This document shows positions 8,856 through 16,987 of a stretch of DNA of 64,000 nucleotides, in pieces. Below the pieces are notes generated by a model, which saw only the letters and a program-made list of their open reading frames with translations, searched no databases and had not been told where the DNA came from. Each line of letters starts with the position of its first letter. Position 1 is the first letter of the stretch. The DNA lies in NCBI RefSeq assembly GCF_014202335.1, contig NZ_JACHGP010000007.1, forward strand, positions 400,182-464,181, read 5' to 3'. The translations under genes were made by a program, and so were the position numbers. This DNA is from Mycobacterium sp. AZCC_0083. GTDB taxonomy: Bacteria; Actinomycetota; Actinomycetes; Mycobacteriales; Mycobacteriaceae.

Positions 8856-9478
8856 CCGTTCAGCTCGGACCGCTGCTGGTCGAGGCCGAGGACCCGGCGG
8901 CGGTGACACGGTTCTGGGAGGCCGCGCTCGGCGAGGCGGCGTGCCGTCGATATCTCGTCATCCGGCCGCAGCGGACAGCCAAGGTGGTGAAGAACCGCGT
9001 CCACGTCGACGTCTACGTCCACGACGTGGCATCCCTGCTGGCCCTGGGCGCCCGGGTGCTGGACGAGTACCTGCCGGAACGGCGAGTCACCCTCGCCGAC
9101 GTCGAGGGCAACGAGTTCTGTGCGTTCATCGAGCCGGATGCCGACTCGGGCCCGCCTGCCCGCGTGTTCGCGGTCTGCACCGACAGCGACCGTCCTGAGG
9201 AGCTCGCGGCCTGGTGGGCTGCGCTGCTCGGGGCGGAGATCGGTCCTGGGACCGATGGCACGATGCGGTGGCTTTACGAATCGGCGGGGCGCCCAGAGCT
9301 GATCTGGAAGTTCGTGCGTGTTCGCGACGAGCGGGTGGTGCCCAACCGGTGGCAGTGGAGCGTCACAGCAGGCTTCGACGAGCTGGTCGGTGCCGGTGCC
9401 TCGGCCGCTGGCGACCTTCTCGTCGATCCCGATGGCAACGAGGTCAGCGCACCTGACCCAGTGACGTCAGCGGGCTGA
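8852..9478 (+). CDS. VOC (glyoxalase/bleomycin-resistance-like) family protein
   Basis: A 208-residue protein made of two tandem betaalphabetabetabeta (VOC) modules. The first is seen in LLVEAEDPAAVTRFWEAALG and LADVEGNEFCAF. The second is in VFAVCTDSDRPEELAAWWAALLG and DLLVDPDGNEVSAP. VOC proteins bind metals and act as lyases, dioxygenases or resistance proteins, and the active site cannot be assigned here. Its GTG start overlaps the monooxygenase stop by 4 bp, so the two are coupled. The 3' end overlaps the convergent rpf gene by about 35 bp. Confidence 0.8.
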   Translation: MTVQLGPLLVEAEDPAAVTRFWEAALGEAACRRYLVIRPQRTAKVVKNRVHVDVYVHDVASLLALGARVLDEYLPERRVTLADVEGNEFCAFIEPDADSGPPARVFAVCTDSDRPEELAAWWAALLGAEIGPGTDGTMRWLYESAGRPELIWKFVRVRDERVVPNRWQWSVTAGFDELVGAGASAAGDLLVDPDGNEVSAPDPVTSAG

Positions 9479-9959
9479 GCAGCGCGGAGCACATCTGCCG
9501 CGGGTTGATGAAGCCGAGCAGTCCCGAGGTGGGCATGGCCTCGCAGCCGGTGGCGGCGGGGGCCTGGGCCGTCGACGTCGACGTGGTCCACAGCGCGGGT
9601 GTACCGCCGACCGCACTGCACTTGGGCCATGCCTTGGGGCCCTGGCTGGCCAGGACGTTCTCGGCGACGCGGATCTGCTCCTCACGCGAAGCGTTCACGG
9701 GCGAGCCGAAGCCGCCGTTGGAGGACCAGGTGGCCGGCTTGAACTGCAGCCCGCCGTAGGCCCCGTTCCCGGTGTTGGCGGCCCAGTTGCCGCCCGATTC
9801 GCACTGGGCGACGGCGTCCCAGTTCATGCTGTCGGCGTGGGCAGTGCCCGTGGTCAGCGCGGTGGAGAGGGTCAACGCGGCGACGGCGAACGCACCAGTG
9901 ACCAGGACCAGCTTCAGTGCGTTGGTCACTGTCTTGCGAAATGCGAATCGAATGTTCAT
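9444..9959 (-). CDS. Resuscitation-promoting factor, RpfC-like (secreted transglycosylase)
   Basis: A 171-residue secreted muralytic enzyme. The N-terminus is a signal peptide (basic FRKTVTNALK, then a hydrophobic segment ending TTGTAHA). The compact Rpf domain follows, NWDAVAQCESGGNWAANTGN with the catalytic Glu in QCES, then YGGLQFKPATW. A roughly 55-residue tail carries Cys residues and Ala/Pro-rich sequence. Wording of the domain is closest to RpfC. I chose the ATG at 9959 because GGGGAAGGA lies just upstream. The longer ORF to 10004 has no such site and would spoil the signal peptide. A second rpf follows upstream on the same strand, and a Crp-like box lies 85 bp upstream of the start. 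Confidence 0.9.
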   Translation of the reverse strand: MNIRFAFRKTVTNALKLVLVTGAFAVAALTLSTALTTGTAHADSMNWDAVAQCESGGNWAANTGNGAYGGLQFKPATWSSNGGFGSPVNASREEQIRVAENVLASQGPKAWPKCSAVGGTPALWTTSTSTAQAPAATGCEAMPTSGLLGFINPRQMCSALLSPLTSLGQVR

Positions 9960-10043
9960 CTGTGCGGTCCTTCCCCGACCGTTTGACACGAGGACCGTTT
10001 GCAAGATTTGTGTGTTCCCACAACGCGGTCATCCAGTACTTCG

Positions 10044-10059
10044 TGTGAGGGATTTCACG
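10044..10059. promoter_or_regulatory. Candidate Crp-type binding site upstream of rpfC-like gene
   Basis: TGTGA-GGGATT-TCACG differs at one base from the mycobacterial Crp consensus TGTGA-N6-TCACA. It is 85 bp upstream of the RpfC-like start. Crp (Rv3676) is known to control rpfA in M. tuberculosis. Its action here is inferred. Confidence 0.5.
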
Positions 10060-10142
10060 CGTTACAGAAGAGACTGAAGTTCTTTATCGGGGCGTGATGT
10101 GTTGGAGGGGGCCGTGGTGTAGATGAGGTGGTTTAAATGAGA

Positions 10143-10171
10143 ACGGTGCCGGGCATATCGCCCGGCACCGT
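10143..10171 (-). terminator. Hairpin terminator after the rpfE-like gene
   Basis: Perfect 12-bp stem (10143-10154 with 10160-10171) and a 5-base loop, ACGGTGCCGGGC on the left arm. It lies 44 bp beyond the stop of the minus-strand rpfE-like gene and upstream of the RpfC-like promoter, so it should separate the two rpf transcripts. There is only a weak T tract. Confidence 0.75.
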
Positions 10172-10214
10172 CGTCAAAGCTGTCGCGATCGAATTCCGCG
10201 ATGTCTACCAGGGC

Positions 10215-10538
10215 TTAGCCCCGCCGGCCGCAGACCGGCCAGGCACGGATGCCCTGGGTCTTCAGGACGTTGTTGGCAACCCGGATCTGCTCTTCACGGC
10301 TGGCCTGGTGGGGCGAGCCCGAGCCACCATTGGCGCGCCAGGTACCCATGGTGAACTGCAGACCGCCGTAGTAGCCGTTACCGGTGGCGGTGTGCCAGTT
10401 GCCGCCGGACTCGCAGGCTGCGACGGCGTCCCAGTTCACCCCGTCCGCATTCGCGGTACCGGCGCCCAGCGCCATCGGAGCCACGAGGAGCGCCCCGGCG
10501 AAGGTGGCCAGCCCAAACGTCTTGCGGATGTTCTTCAA
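10215..10538 (-). CDS. rpfE: Resuscitation-promoting factor, RpfE-like
   Basis: A 107-residue secreted protein: a signal peptide (KNIRKTFGLATFAGALLVAP ... GTANA) followed directly by the Rpf transglycosylase domain (NWDAVAACESGGNWHTATGN, catalytic Glu in ACES, then YYGGLQFTMGTW). It ends TQGIRAWPVCGRRG, very like the C-terminus of M. tuberculosis RpfE. Unlike that protein it has no Pro-rich linker between signal peptide and domain. I chose the TTG at 10538 because GAGAGGA stands just upstream and because the signal peptide then begins normally. The ORF is open to 10643 but that extension looks unlike a signal sequence. It sits next to an RpfC-like gene and upstream of mobA. Confidence 0.85.
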   Translation of the reverse strand: MKNIRKTFGLATFAGALLVAPMALGAGTANADGVNWDAVAACESGGNWHTATGNGYYGGLQFTMGTWRANGGSGSPHQASREEQIRVANNVLKTQGIRAWPVCGRRG

Positions 10539-11582
10539 CTTCGATCCTCTCGCCAAGCGCGCGCCAAAGACGCCCGCAATGACGCGGACGAAATGCCGGG
10601 ATTCCAGGCGGCAGGGATGGGTCGCGCCGTCTCGGTCGGGCACGACAGCGGGGAGGGCAGATCCGCCTCGCCGGGCATTCCGCCCGGCCGCCGCGAAGGC
10701 CGTAGTGGCCTGCCGCAGCCCCGCTCACACGCAGGTTCTTGGTTTTGAAATTATTTGCTCCATTTGGAGACTTAGGGACCGTACAAATCTTTTGGCGCAA
10801 AGTCATGTTTGGTCGGACGCGTGTCGCGGGTACATCACGGGCAGATCACGGTGTGGCCTAACAATCGTCCGTGCAGGTAAGACGCCGCTTTTACGAGAAT
10901 CGGAAATCGCACGTCGGACAGGTTTTGGTGAGACAGATCACTAGGAATTTGTGAGCCGGCGCACAGTCGGTGGCGTCACACCAGCAACAATGGTCACCGC
11001 GACGCGCCAAAAGGCGTTGCACCAGTACCGATCCGCCAGGAAGTGCGGTTTTGATTCGCTGCCTGGCCCCGTTCACCCCGAGTTAGACAGATATGTGAAT
11101 GCCGCTGCCCTGCAAAGTATTTGACCACGGATACCCGATCCAACGCCCGTAGCCACCGCGCCAAACACCAGTCGTGGCGATCATGAACACGGTCACCAAT
11201 ATCCTTGTTCTGCAATAGCTTTCGCGACACGTGTGGTGATCTGCAGTGGTATCTCAGCGCCGGACCTCGGCGACCGCTGTCGCAGCGACGTCGCGCGGGC
11301 CGCCACCAGGACCTCGCCCCCAATGACCTCGGTCTATACACCGCGGATTCGGCTGATCCGTAAAATTCCCGAATTGCCCAACTTTCCCGGTGGCATCGAG
11401 ATCCGTTACGCCGTAGCAGGTTTGATGCCCAGCGCCATCGTATCCGCCCCTAGGTGCTAAACGGCTGACGAGCAATTACGTCGTCAATAACAGACCACAC
11501 TTGCCACAAAGAATGTTAGTTAGATGGTCACACGACTTAATTGCGCAGATTGGCGTCCGAATTCCAAATTTGCTGACTGAAT
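10539..11582. other. Long non-coding stretch between rpfE-like gene and mobA
   Basis: About 1 kb with no convincing gene. The first 200 bases (to about 10740) are GC-rich and full of stems on the minus strand, for example a 7-bp hairpin at 10670-10676/10682-10688 and GGCC...GGCC at 10697-10709. They could be a long rpfE leader. The next part is AT-richer (10740-10800), with a Crp-like box at 10950-10965. The last 120 bases before mobA are notably AT-rich for this genome. ORFs here lack ribosome-binding sites and coding bias. I see no match to the c-di-AMP (ydaO) riboswitch known upstream of some actinobacterial rpf genes. Confidence 0.5.
10950..10965. promoter_or_regulatory. Candidate Crp-type binding site far upstream of rpfE-like gene
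   Basis: TGTGA-GCCGGC-GCACA differs from the Crp consensus TGTGA-N6-TCACA at one base. It is about 410 bp upstream of the rpfE-like start, inside a long gene-free region. Taken with the box at 10044-10059, it suggests shared cAMP-dependent control of both rpf genes. Distance makes this one less certain. Confidence 0.35.
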
Positions 11583-12158
11583 TCAGACGAGATCTGCGAC
11601 GGTGTTGACGTTGGTCAGCGCCCGCTGTTCGGACATCACGACCCGCTGGGTGTCGACGACATCGACCAGCGCACGCATGCTTCGCTCCCCCGCTGCCACC
11701 AATGCGTCGGCGCGGTCGGCCAGCCCCGTGCGGTAGACCCCGGCGAGGTAGTGGTCACGACCGTCCCATGGCAGCACCACGTCCGCACCGAGCCGTACCG
11801 CGGGACCGACGAGTTCGTCGATCAGCTCGACGGTCAGGTAGGGCATGTCGACGGCACTCACGAAGGCCAGGTCAAGACCGGCGTCGGCGGCCGCGCGAAG
11901 GCCCCGAGCAGTGGCCAACAACGGGCCAACGCCACGGACGTCGTCGCGCAGCACCTCGGCATTCAGGCCGGGCGGCAGTGGTTGGCCGGGTGCGGCCACC
12001 ACGAAGACCGGGGAGCAGCGTTCGCCGAGAATCGCCACGGCGCGCTCGACGAACGTCGTCTCACCCGCGGGTCCGGAGAAGCTCAGGGTTGCCTTGTCGC
12101 GGCCCATGCGGCGCGATGCCCCGCCGGCCAGGATGACTGCGGCCAACGGGGTCGTCAC
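11583..12158 (-). CDS. mobA: Molybdenum cofactor guanylyltransferase
   Basis: MobA transfers GMP from GTP to molybdopterin to make the bis-MGD cofactor. The protein of about 191 residues has the nucleotidyltransferase signature AAVILAGGASRRMGRDKATL at its N-terminus, then RDDVRGVGPLLATARGL and the metal-site region FVSAVDMPYL. I chose the GTG at 12158 directly after the korB stop, which gives the usual short leader before AAVILAGG. A GTG at 12188, overlapping korB by 29 bp, is the alternative. The order mobA-korB-korA matches the M. tuberculosis Rv2453c-Rv2455c locus as recalled. The molybdoenzyme gene at 46657 in this window is a likely beneficiary. Confidence 0.92.
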   Translation of the reverse strand: MTTPLAAVILAGGASRRMGRDKATLSFSGPAGETTFVERAVAILGERCSPVFVVAAPGQPLPPGLNAEVLRDDVRGVGPLLATARGLRAAADAGLDLAFVSAVDMPYLTVELIDELVGPAVRLGADVVLPWDGRDHYLAGVYRTGLADRADALVAAGERSMRALVDVVDTQRVVMSEQRALTNVNTVADLV

Positions 12159-12159
12159 G

Positions 12160-13242
12160 TTATTCGACGGTCCAGGTGTCTTTTCCACGGAGCAAGGATT
12201 GCAGAGCCGCCGTGTCGTGGGGCTTGGAATCCCTTGCAGAGGTGACCTGATCGCGCGCCATCTCGTCGTACGTCGGGCGGATCACCTGACGGAAGATTCC
12301 CATCACGGTGTGCTCGAGGTTCTGCTCCGAGATGCGCGACAGTGCGAACGCGTAGGCCGGATCGTCGACGTGGGCGTTGTGCACCACGATGTCGTCGGCA
12401 GCGGTGTCCGCCGTCTTGGCGACCTCGAGCCCGAAACCGGACTTCACCACGCAGTACTCACCGTTGGCGCCGAACGTGATCGGTTGGCCGTGAGCCACGT
12501 TGATCAGCCGCTCCTCGGCGCCTTCCTTGCGGAGCGCGTCGAACGAGCCGTCGTTGAAGATCGGGCAGTCCTGCAGGATCTCGACCAGCGCAGCGCCACG
12601 ATGCGAGGCCGCCGCACGCAGCACCTCGGTGAGGCCCTTGCGGTCCGAGTCGAGTGCCCGGCCGACGAAGGTGGCCTCGGCGCCCAACGCCAGCGACACC
12701 GGGTTGAACGGGTAGTCCAGCGAGCCCATCGGGGTCGACTTGGTGACCTTGCCGACCTCGGAGGTCGGCGAGTACTGCCCCTTGGTGAGTCCGTAGATGC
12801 GGTTGTTGAACAGCAGGATCGTGAGGTTCATGTTGCGGCGCAGCGCATGGATCAAGTGGTTGCCGCCGATGGACAGCGCGTCGCCGTCACCGGTCACCAC
12901 CCAAACCGACAGATCCTCGCGAGCCAGCGCCAGGCCGGTGGCGACGGTCGGCGCGCGACCGTGGATCGAGTGGAAGCCGTAGGTCTCGAGGTAGTACGGG
13001 AACCGGCTGGAGCAGCCGATGCCGCTGACGAAGACCATGTTCTCGCGACGCAGGCCCAACTCCGGCAGGAAGTTGCGGATGGTGTTGAGGATGACGTAGT
13101 CACCGCAGCCGGGGCACCAACGCACCTCTTGGTCGCTGGTGAAGTCCTTGGCCTTCTGCGGCTCGTCGGTGGTCGGCACCGCGCTGGTCTTCGTCAAACC
13201 AACGGAGGTGAGCCCAAGGTCGGCCCCGATCAGATCAGTCAT
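12160..13242 (-). CDS. korB: 2-oxoacid:ferredoxin oxidoreductase, beta subunit
   Basis: A 360-residue thiamine diphosphate-binding subunit of the CoA-dependent 2-oxoglutarate (or related 2-oxoacid) ferredoxin oxidoreductase. Visible features are VRWCPGCGDYVIL near the N-terminus, GIGCSSRFPYYLETYG, and the ThDP-Mg motif starting GDGDALSIGGNH and ending LLFNN. This gives an anaerobic-type, NADH-independent route at the 2-oxoglutarate step, which is known in M. tuberculosis as KorAB. Its ATG overlaps the korA stop by 4 bp, so both are translated together. Length is normal for the family. Confidence 0.94.
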   Translation of the reverse strand: MTDLIGADLGLTSVGLTKTSAVPTTDEPQKAKDFTSDQEVRWCPGCGDYVILNTIRNFLPELGLRRENMVFVSGIGCSSRFPYYLETYGFHSIHGRAPTVATGLALAREDLSVWVVTGDGDALSIGGNHLIHALRRNMNLTILLFNNRIYGLTKGQYSPTSEVGKVTKSTPMGSLDYPFNPVSLALGAEATFVGRALDSDRKGLTEVLRAAASHRGAALVEILQDCPIFNDGSFDALRKEGAEERLINVAHGQPITFGANGEYCVVKSGFGLEVAKTADTAADDIVVHNAHVDDPAYAFALSRISEQNLEHTVMGIFRQVIRPTYDEMARDQVTSARDSKPHDTAALQSLLRGKDTWTVE

Positions 13243-15170
13243 GCATCAACTCCCACACCAGTATCCACCGTGGCTGCTGCCAGCCGCGCGAACTTGGCCT
13301 TGTCAGTTTCCGTTTCGGCGAGTGTTCCGTCCAGCGCGGCATCGATGATGCCCTCGACTTCGTCGGCCAGGAACGCCATGCCCTCGACCTTGGTGACCGA
13401 CTGGATGTCGACCAGGTACTTGCCGCGCAAGAGCATCGCCAGCTGGCCCAGGTTCATCTCTGGAAGGACGACCTTCTGGTAGCGGTTGAGCACCTCGCCG
13501 AGGTTCGCGGGGAACGGGTTGAGGTGGCGAACGTGCGCGTGGGCCACCTTGATGCCCTTGCGCCGGGCGCGTCGGCACGCCTCGCCGATCGGGCCGTACG
13601 AGCTGCCCCAGCCGACCAGGAGGAGTTCGGCGTCGCCCGTCGGGTCGTCGACCTCGAGGTCGGGCACCGTGACGCCGTCGATCTTGGCCTGGCGCAGTCG
13701 CACCATGAGGTCGTGGTTCTTGGGCTCGTAGGAGATGTTGCCCGAGCCGTTGGCAGCCTCGAGGCCGCCGATCCGGTGCTCCAAACCGGGAGTCCCTGGG
13801 ATCGCGAACTGCCGGGCCAGGGTTTCCGGGTTGCGGGCGTACGGCTGGAAGGGCTCACCGGTTTTGGCGAAGGTGTGCTCGATGGGCGCGTACCGACTCA
13901 CGTCGGGGATGCGCCAGGGCTCCGAACCGTTGGCGATCGCGCCGTCGGACAAGATGATCACCGGGGTGTGGTACGTCACCGCGATCCGCGCGGCCTCGAC
14001 GGCGACGTCGAAGCAGTCCGACGGGGTTGCCGGCGCGAGCACGACGACCGGCGATTCACCGTTGCGGCCGTAGAGCACCTGAAGCAGATCGGCCTGTTCG
14101 GTCTTGGTGGGCAGACCGGTCGACGGACCACCACGCTGCACGTCGATGATGATCAGCGGGAGTTCGGTCATCACGGCCAGGCCGATGGCCTCGGATTTCA
14201 GCGAGATGCCCGGGCCAGAGGTGCTGGTGATGCCGAGCGCGCCGCCGTAGGAGGCCCCGATGGCGGCGCCGATGCCCGCGATCTCGTCCTCGGCCTGGAA
14301 GGTCAGCACGTTGAAGTGCTTGTACTTGGAGAGCTCGTGCAGGATGTCCGACGCGGGCGTGATGGGGTAGCTGCCCAGTACGACTTGCGTGTTGGCGAGT
14401 TGCCCCGCCGTCACCAGCCCGTAGGCCAGTGCCGTGTTGCCGGAGATCTGCCGGTAGTCGCCCGACTTCAGCTTGGCGGGGCCCACCTCGTAGGTGACGG
14501 CGAACGCCTCGGTGGTCTCGCCGTAGTTCCAACCGGCCTTGAGCGCCAGCACGTTGGCTTCGGCGATCTCTGGCTTCCGGGCGAACTTCTCCCGGATGAA
14601 GGCCTCACTGGCCTCGAGCTCGCGGCCGTACATCCACGACAGCAGCCCCAGCGCGAACATGTTCTTGGCGCGCTGGCCGTCCTTCTTGGTCGCGCCGATG
14701 GGCTCGACGGCGCCCAGCGTCAGCGTGGTCATCGCCACGGCTTGAACGACGTAGTCGGAGAGCTCGTCGTTCTCCAGTGGGTTGGCCTCGTAGCCGACCT
14801 TGGCGAGGTTGCGCTTGGTGAACTCGTCGGCGTTCGCGATGATCAGGCCGCCGCGCGGCAGATCCTCCACGTTGGCCTTGAGCGCCGCGGGGTTCATCGC
14901 GACGAGAACGTCGGGCCGGTCGCCTGCGGTGAGGATGTCGTAGTCGGCGATCTGGATCTGGAACGAGGAGACGCCGGGCAGCGTGCCCTGTGGTGCCCGG
15001 ATCTCGGCGGGGTAATTCGGTTGCGTCGCAAGGTCATTGCCGAACAGCGCGGCTTCGGAGGTGAACCGGTCACCCGTCAGCTGCATGCCGTCGCCGGAGT
15101 CACCGGCAAAGCGGATGACGACCTTTTCGAGCTTCTGACGCGAGGAGGTACCGTTGCCGTTTTGGCCCAC
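13239..15170 (-). CDS. korA: 2-oxoacid:ferredoxin oxidoreductase, alpha subunit (gamma-alpha fusion)
   Basis: A 643-residue subunit combining the gamma domain (residues about 15-200, VVIRFAGDSGDGMQLTGDRF) with the alpha domain (from about 215, GSYPITPASDILHELSKY and ITSTSGPGISLKSEAIGLA). This fused form is the one known in actinobacteria. With KorB it makes an oxygen-tolerant 2-oxoglutarate:ferredoxin oxidoreductase feeding succinyl-CoA to the TCA cycle. The GTG start at 15170 has AGGTAGGGG just upstream. No mobile or truncated features are seen. Confidence 0.94.
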   Translation of the reverse strand: MGQNGNGTSSRQKLEKVVIRFAGDSGDGMQLTGDRFTSEAALFGNDLATQPNYPAEIRAPQGTLPGVSSFQIQIADYDILTAGDRPDVLVAMNPAALKANVEDLPRGGLIIANADEFTKRNLAKVGYEANPLENDELSDYVVQAVAMTTLTLGAVEPIGATKKDGQRAKNMFALGLLSWMYGRELEASEAFIREKFARKPEIAEANVLALKAGWNYGETTEAFAVTYEVGPAKLKSGDYRQISGNTALAYGLVTAGQLANTQVVLGSYPITPASDILHELSKYKHFNVLTFQAEDEIAGIGAAIGASYGGALGITSTSGPGISLKSEAIGLAVMTELPLIIIDVQRGGPSTGLPTKTEQADLLQVLYGRNGESPVVVLAPATPSDCFDVAVEAARIAVTYHTPVIILSDGAIANGSEPWRIPDVSRYAPIEHTFAKTGEPFQPYARNPETLARQFAIPGTPGLEHRIGGLEAANGSGNISYEPKNHDLMVRLRQAKIDGVTVPDLEVDDPTGDAELLLVGWGSSYGPIGEACRRARRKGIKVAHAHVRHLNPFPANLGEVLNRYQKVVLPEMNLGQLAMLLRGKYLVDIQSVTKVEGMAFLADEVEGIIDAALDGTLAETETDKAKFARLAAATVDTGVGVDA

Positions 15171-15516
15171 GACCCCTACCTTTCAAGCTTGTCGGGCTGC
15201 GCCTGTTCGAGTCGCAATCGAGGCCGGCTGTGGCACGATGCGCCTTCGGTATGACGTCCACCCGTTTTTTGTCTGTCACTGGCAGTACCGATTATTGCAC
15301 TTCTCTTAGGCAGCACCCGACTGGACCCGCCGGTTACCTACCGGTAAATCTATGTGAAGCTCGCAGGTCAACTGCATGAACTCGAACGGTGGATCTGCCG
15401 AATTGTGGTCTTCGTCACTTTTCGAGAATGTCGTTCTCTAAGGATTCGGTTACCGACGAGTAGCTCGGGCCGACAGAACTTGACACGTGTCGAGTCGCAG
15501 CCAGTCGAACCTGCGG
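15171..15516. other. korA upstream region, no gene seen
   Basis: About 345 bp between korA and the convergent-facing end of the PfkB gene, both on the minus strand. It should hold the korA promoter. An inverted repeat TTACC-TACC-GGTAA lies at 15334-15347 and could be an operator, and the sequence near 15285-15310 is AT-rich. I see no ORF with coding character. Confidence 0.4.
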
Positions 15517-16374
15517 CTACACCATTTCGTGGGAGCCGGCCTTCAGGCGCCTGTCGAGTTCGCGGGCGACCAGTTCGCTCGCCAGTTCCACCGACCTGCG
15601 TGGATCAGCGCCCGCGGCGCGATTGGCTACGTAGCACGACGTGAACATGTCGCCGGCACCCGTCGTCTGCACGCCCTCGACGCGCCATGCGGCAGGCACG
15701 CGGACGACGGTGTCGTCGGTGTAGATGTCACATCCCTCGGATCCGTAGGTGACGAGGATTTCGGGAACGCCGAGTCGTTTGGCCGTCGACTCGTCGAACG
15801 CGCCGTCGGCAACGATGACCGCTTCGTCCTCGGCGAGCTTGAGGACACTGAGGTGGCAGAGCAGTTCGGGCGGATAGTGGCGGTCGACGACGAGCGGTCC
15901 CAGCCGATCGGCGCGAACGAGGCCTTGTCCGTCGTAGGCGACCCGATGGCCTCGTTCGGCGAGCAAGGCCAAGGTGCTCGCCGGGAAGTCCGTGCGCAGC
16001 AGCGGTGCGAGGTGCACCCACGTCGTGTCGGGATCGGCGGCTTCGATCTCCGACCGGCCCCATACGGGACCTATCGCGTCGACCGACATCTGGCGGTGAT
16101 CCACGTCTTCGTAGTCGAGGCGGAACGCGCTCGTCCGGTCTGCGGGCAGGATCCGGACGATCGAGCCGAAGCGAACGAGCAGCGACTCGAACAGGGCATG
16201 GTCCGCTTCGGCGGCCAGCGCAACGATGTGGCCGTGTCCGCCTGCGGCCTGCAAGGCGACTCCGGAGAACGAGGCGCAGCCGCCAGGACTCTTCGGCGCG
16301 CCGTTGATGACGTCGATCGCCAAGTTGCCCAGCACGGTCACGCCAGGGGCGAGCTTGACGCGATGTCGCGGCAC
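15517..16374 (-). CDS. PfkB-family carbohydrate kinase
   Basis: A 285-residue ribokinase-fold sugar or nucleoside kinase. The N-terminal part has VLGNLAIDVINGAP and the glycine-rich SPGGCASFSGVALQAAGG. The C-terminal PfkB signature 2 is VQTTGAGDMFTSCYVA, which carries the catalytic Asp in GAGD. The substrate is unknown. It opens the large polyol block and lies in a minus-strand run with a small beta-rich protein and a LacI regulator, so phosphorylation of a sugar-like compound is a reasonable guess. The GTG at 16374 is preceded by CCAGGAG. It is shorter than typical PfkB proteins (300-330 residues). Confidence 0.85.
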   Translation of the reverse strand: MPRHRVKLAPGVTVLGNLAIDVINGAPKSPGGCASFSGVALQAAGGHGHIVALAAEADHALFESLLVRFGSIVRILPADRTSAFRLDYEDVDHRQMSVDAIGPVWGRSEIEAADPDTTWVHLAPLLRTDFPASTLALLAERGHRVAYDGQGLVRADRLGPLVVDRHYPPELLCHLSVLKLAEDEAVIVADGAFDESTAKRLGVPEILVTYGSEGCDIYTDDTVVRVPAAWRVEGVQTTGAGDMFTSCYVANRAAGADPRRSVELASELVARELDRRLKAGSHEMV

Positions 16375-16491
16375 CGATCGGTCTCCTGGGTGTTGGTCGG
16401 CGCTCTCGTCGTCGCCAATGGGGCGAAATGGTAGTCCCGATTCCCGACAATCGACGATTCAGACGCTCGGTCGCCGACGAATCGGCCTGAT

Positions 16492-16929
16492 CTACAGGCG
16501 AGCCGAAGGCTGTTTCGGCGGCTGCGCGAACGGGCTGGCCTTGATCACCGGAAGCGGGAAACTGTGGTCGGTTTCCGTGGCATCGATGCTGTCGTACAGG
16601 CCGACGGTATATACGCCCGCGGACTGCACCGTCATCGACAAGTGGTGGACGAAGACGCGGAACTTGACGGGTACGCCCGGGTTGTCGGGCCAGTGCCAGG
16701 CGCACTCGAACGCGGCGAGTCGTTCACCCTTTGCCGACTTGGCGACGACGTACAGGCGCGGGTCGTAGTCGGTGCCCCCCTTGGTGTACACGGCGAGCAC
16801 CAGCGGCACGGTGATCTGTGCGGGGAAGCTGGTGACGTGGGCACTGGTCATCGGGAAGCCGTCCGTCGTGACGCCGCCCGATTCCTCCAGCACTGCCTTC
16901 AATGACGGCGCGAACGCGATGACCTGCAT
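16492..16929 (-). CDS. Hypothetical beta-rich protein (DUF6941-like)
   Basis: A 145-residue protein with alternating hydrophobic patterns typical of beta strands, for example QITVPLVLAVYTK, VPVKFRVFVHHLSMTV and GVYTVGLYDSID. There is no signal peptide or membrane segment. It resembles the DUF6941 type, a beta-sandwich of unknown function, but I am not sure of the match. I chose the ATG at 16929 because AGGGGGAAACC is directly upstream. The ORF is open to 16965. It lies between the LacI regulator and the PfkB kinase on the same strand. A role with the polyol genes is inferred only from location. Confidence 0.6.
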   Translation of the reverse strand: MQVIAFAPSLKAVLEESGGVTTDGFPMTSAHVTSFPAQITVPLVLAVYTKGGTDYDPRLYVVAKSAKGERLAAFECAWHWPDNPGVPVKFRVFVHHLSMTVQSAGVYTVGLYDSIDATETDHSFPLPVIKASPFAQPPKQPSARL

Positions 16930-16987
16930 GGTTTCCCCCTTGAACCTCGAGAGTCCGGGATTCAATGCAGACCTTAGCCAGCTACGG

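Noticed and set aside
10539..10740. c-di-AMP (ydaO) riboswitch upstream of rpfE
   Set aside because: Stem-rich sequence is present, but the conserved segments of that class are not recognisable.
10994..11460. Short frames on both strands upstream of rpfE (115 and 75 codons)
   Set aside because: They overlap each other, lack start signals and resemble no protein that I know.
13524..15254. A 576-codon open frame antisense to korA
   Set aside because: It is the mirror of a GC-rich gene, has no known domain or ribosome-binding site, and korA on the other strand has clear family motifs.
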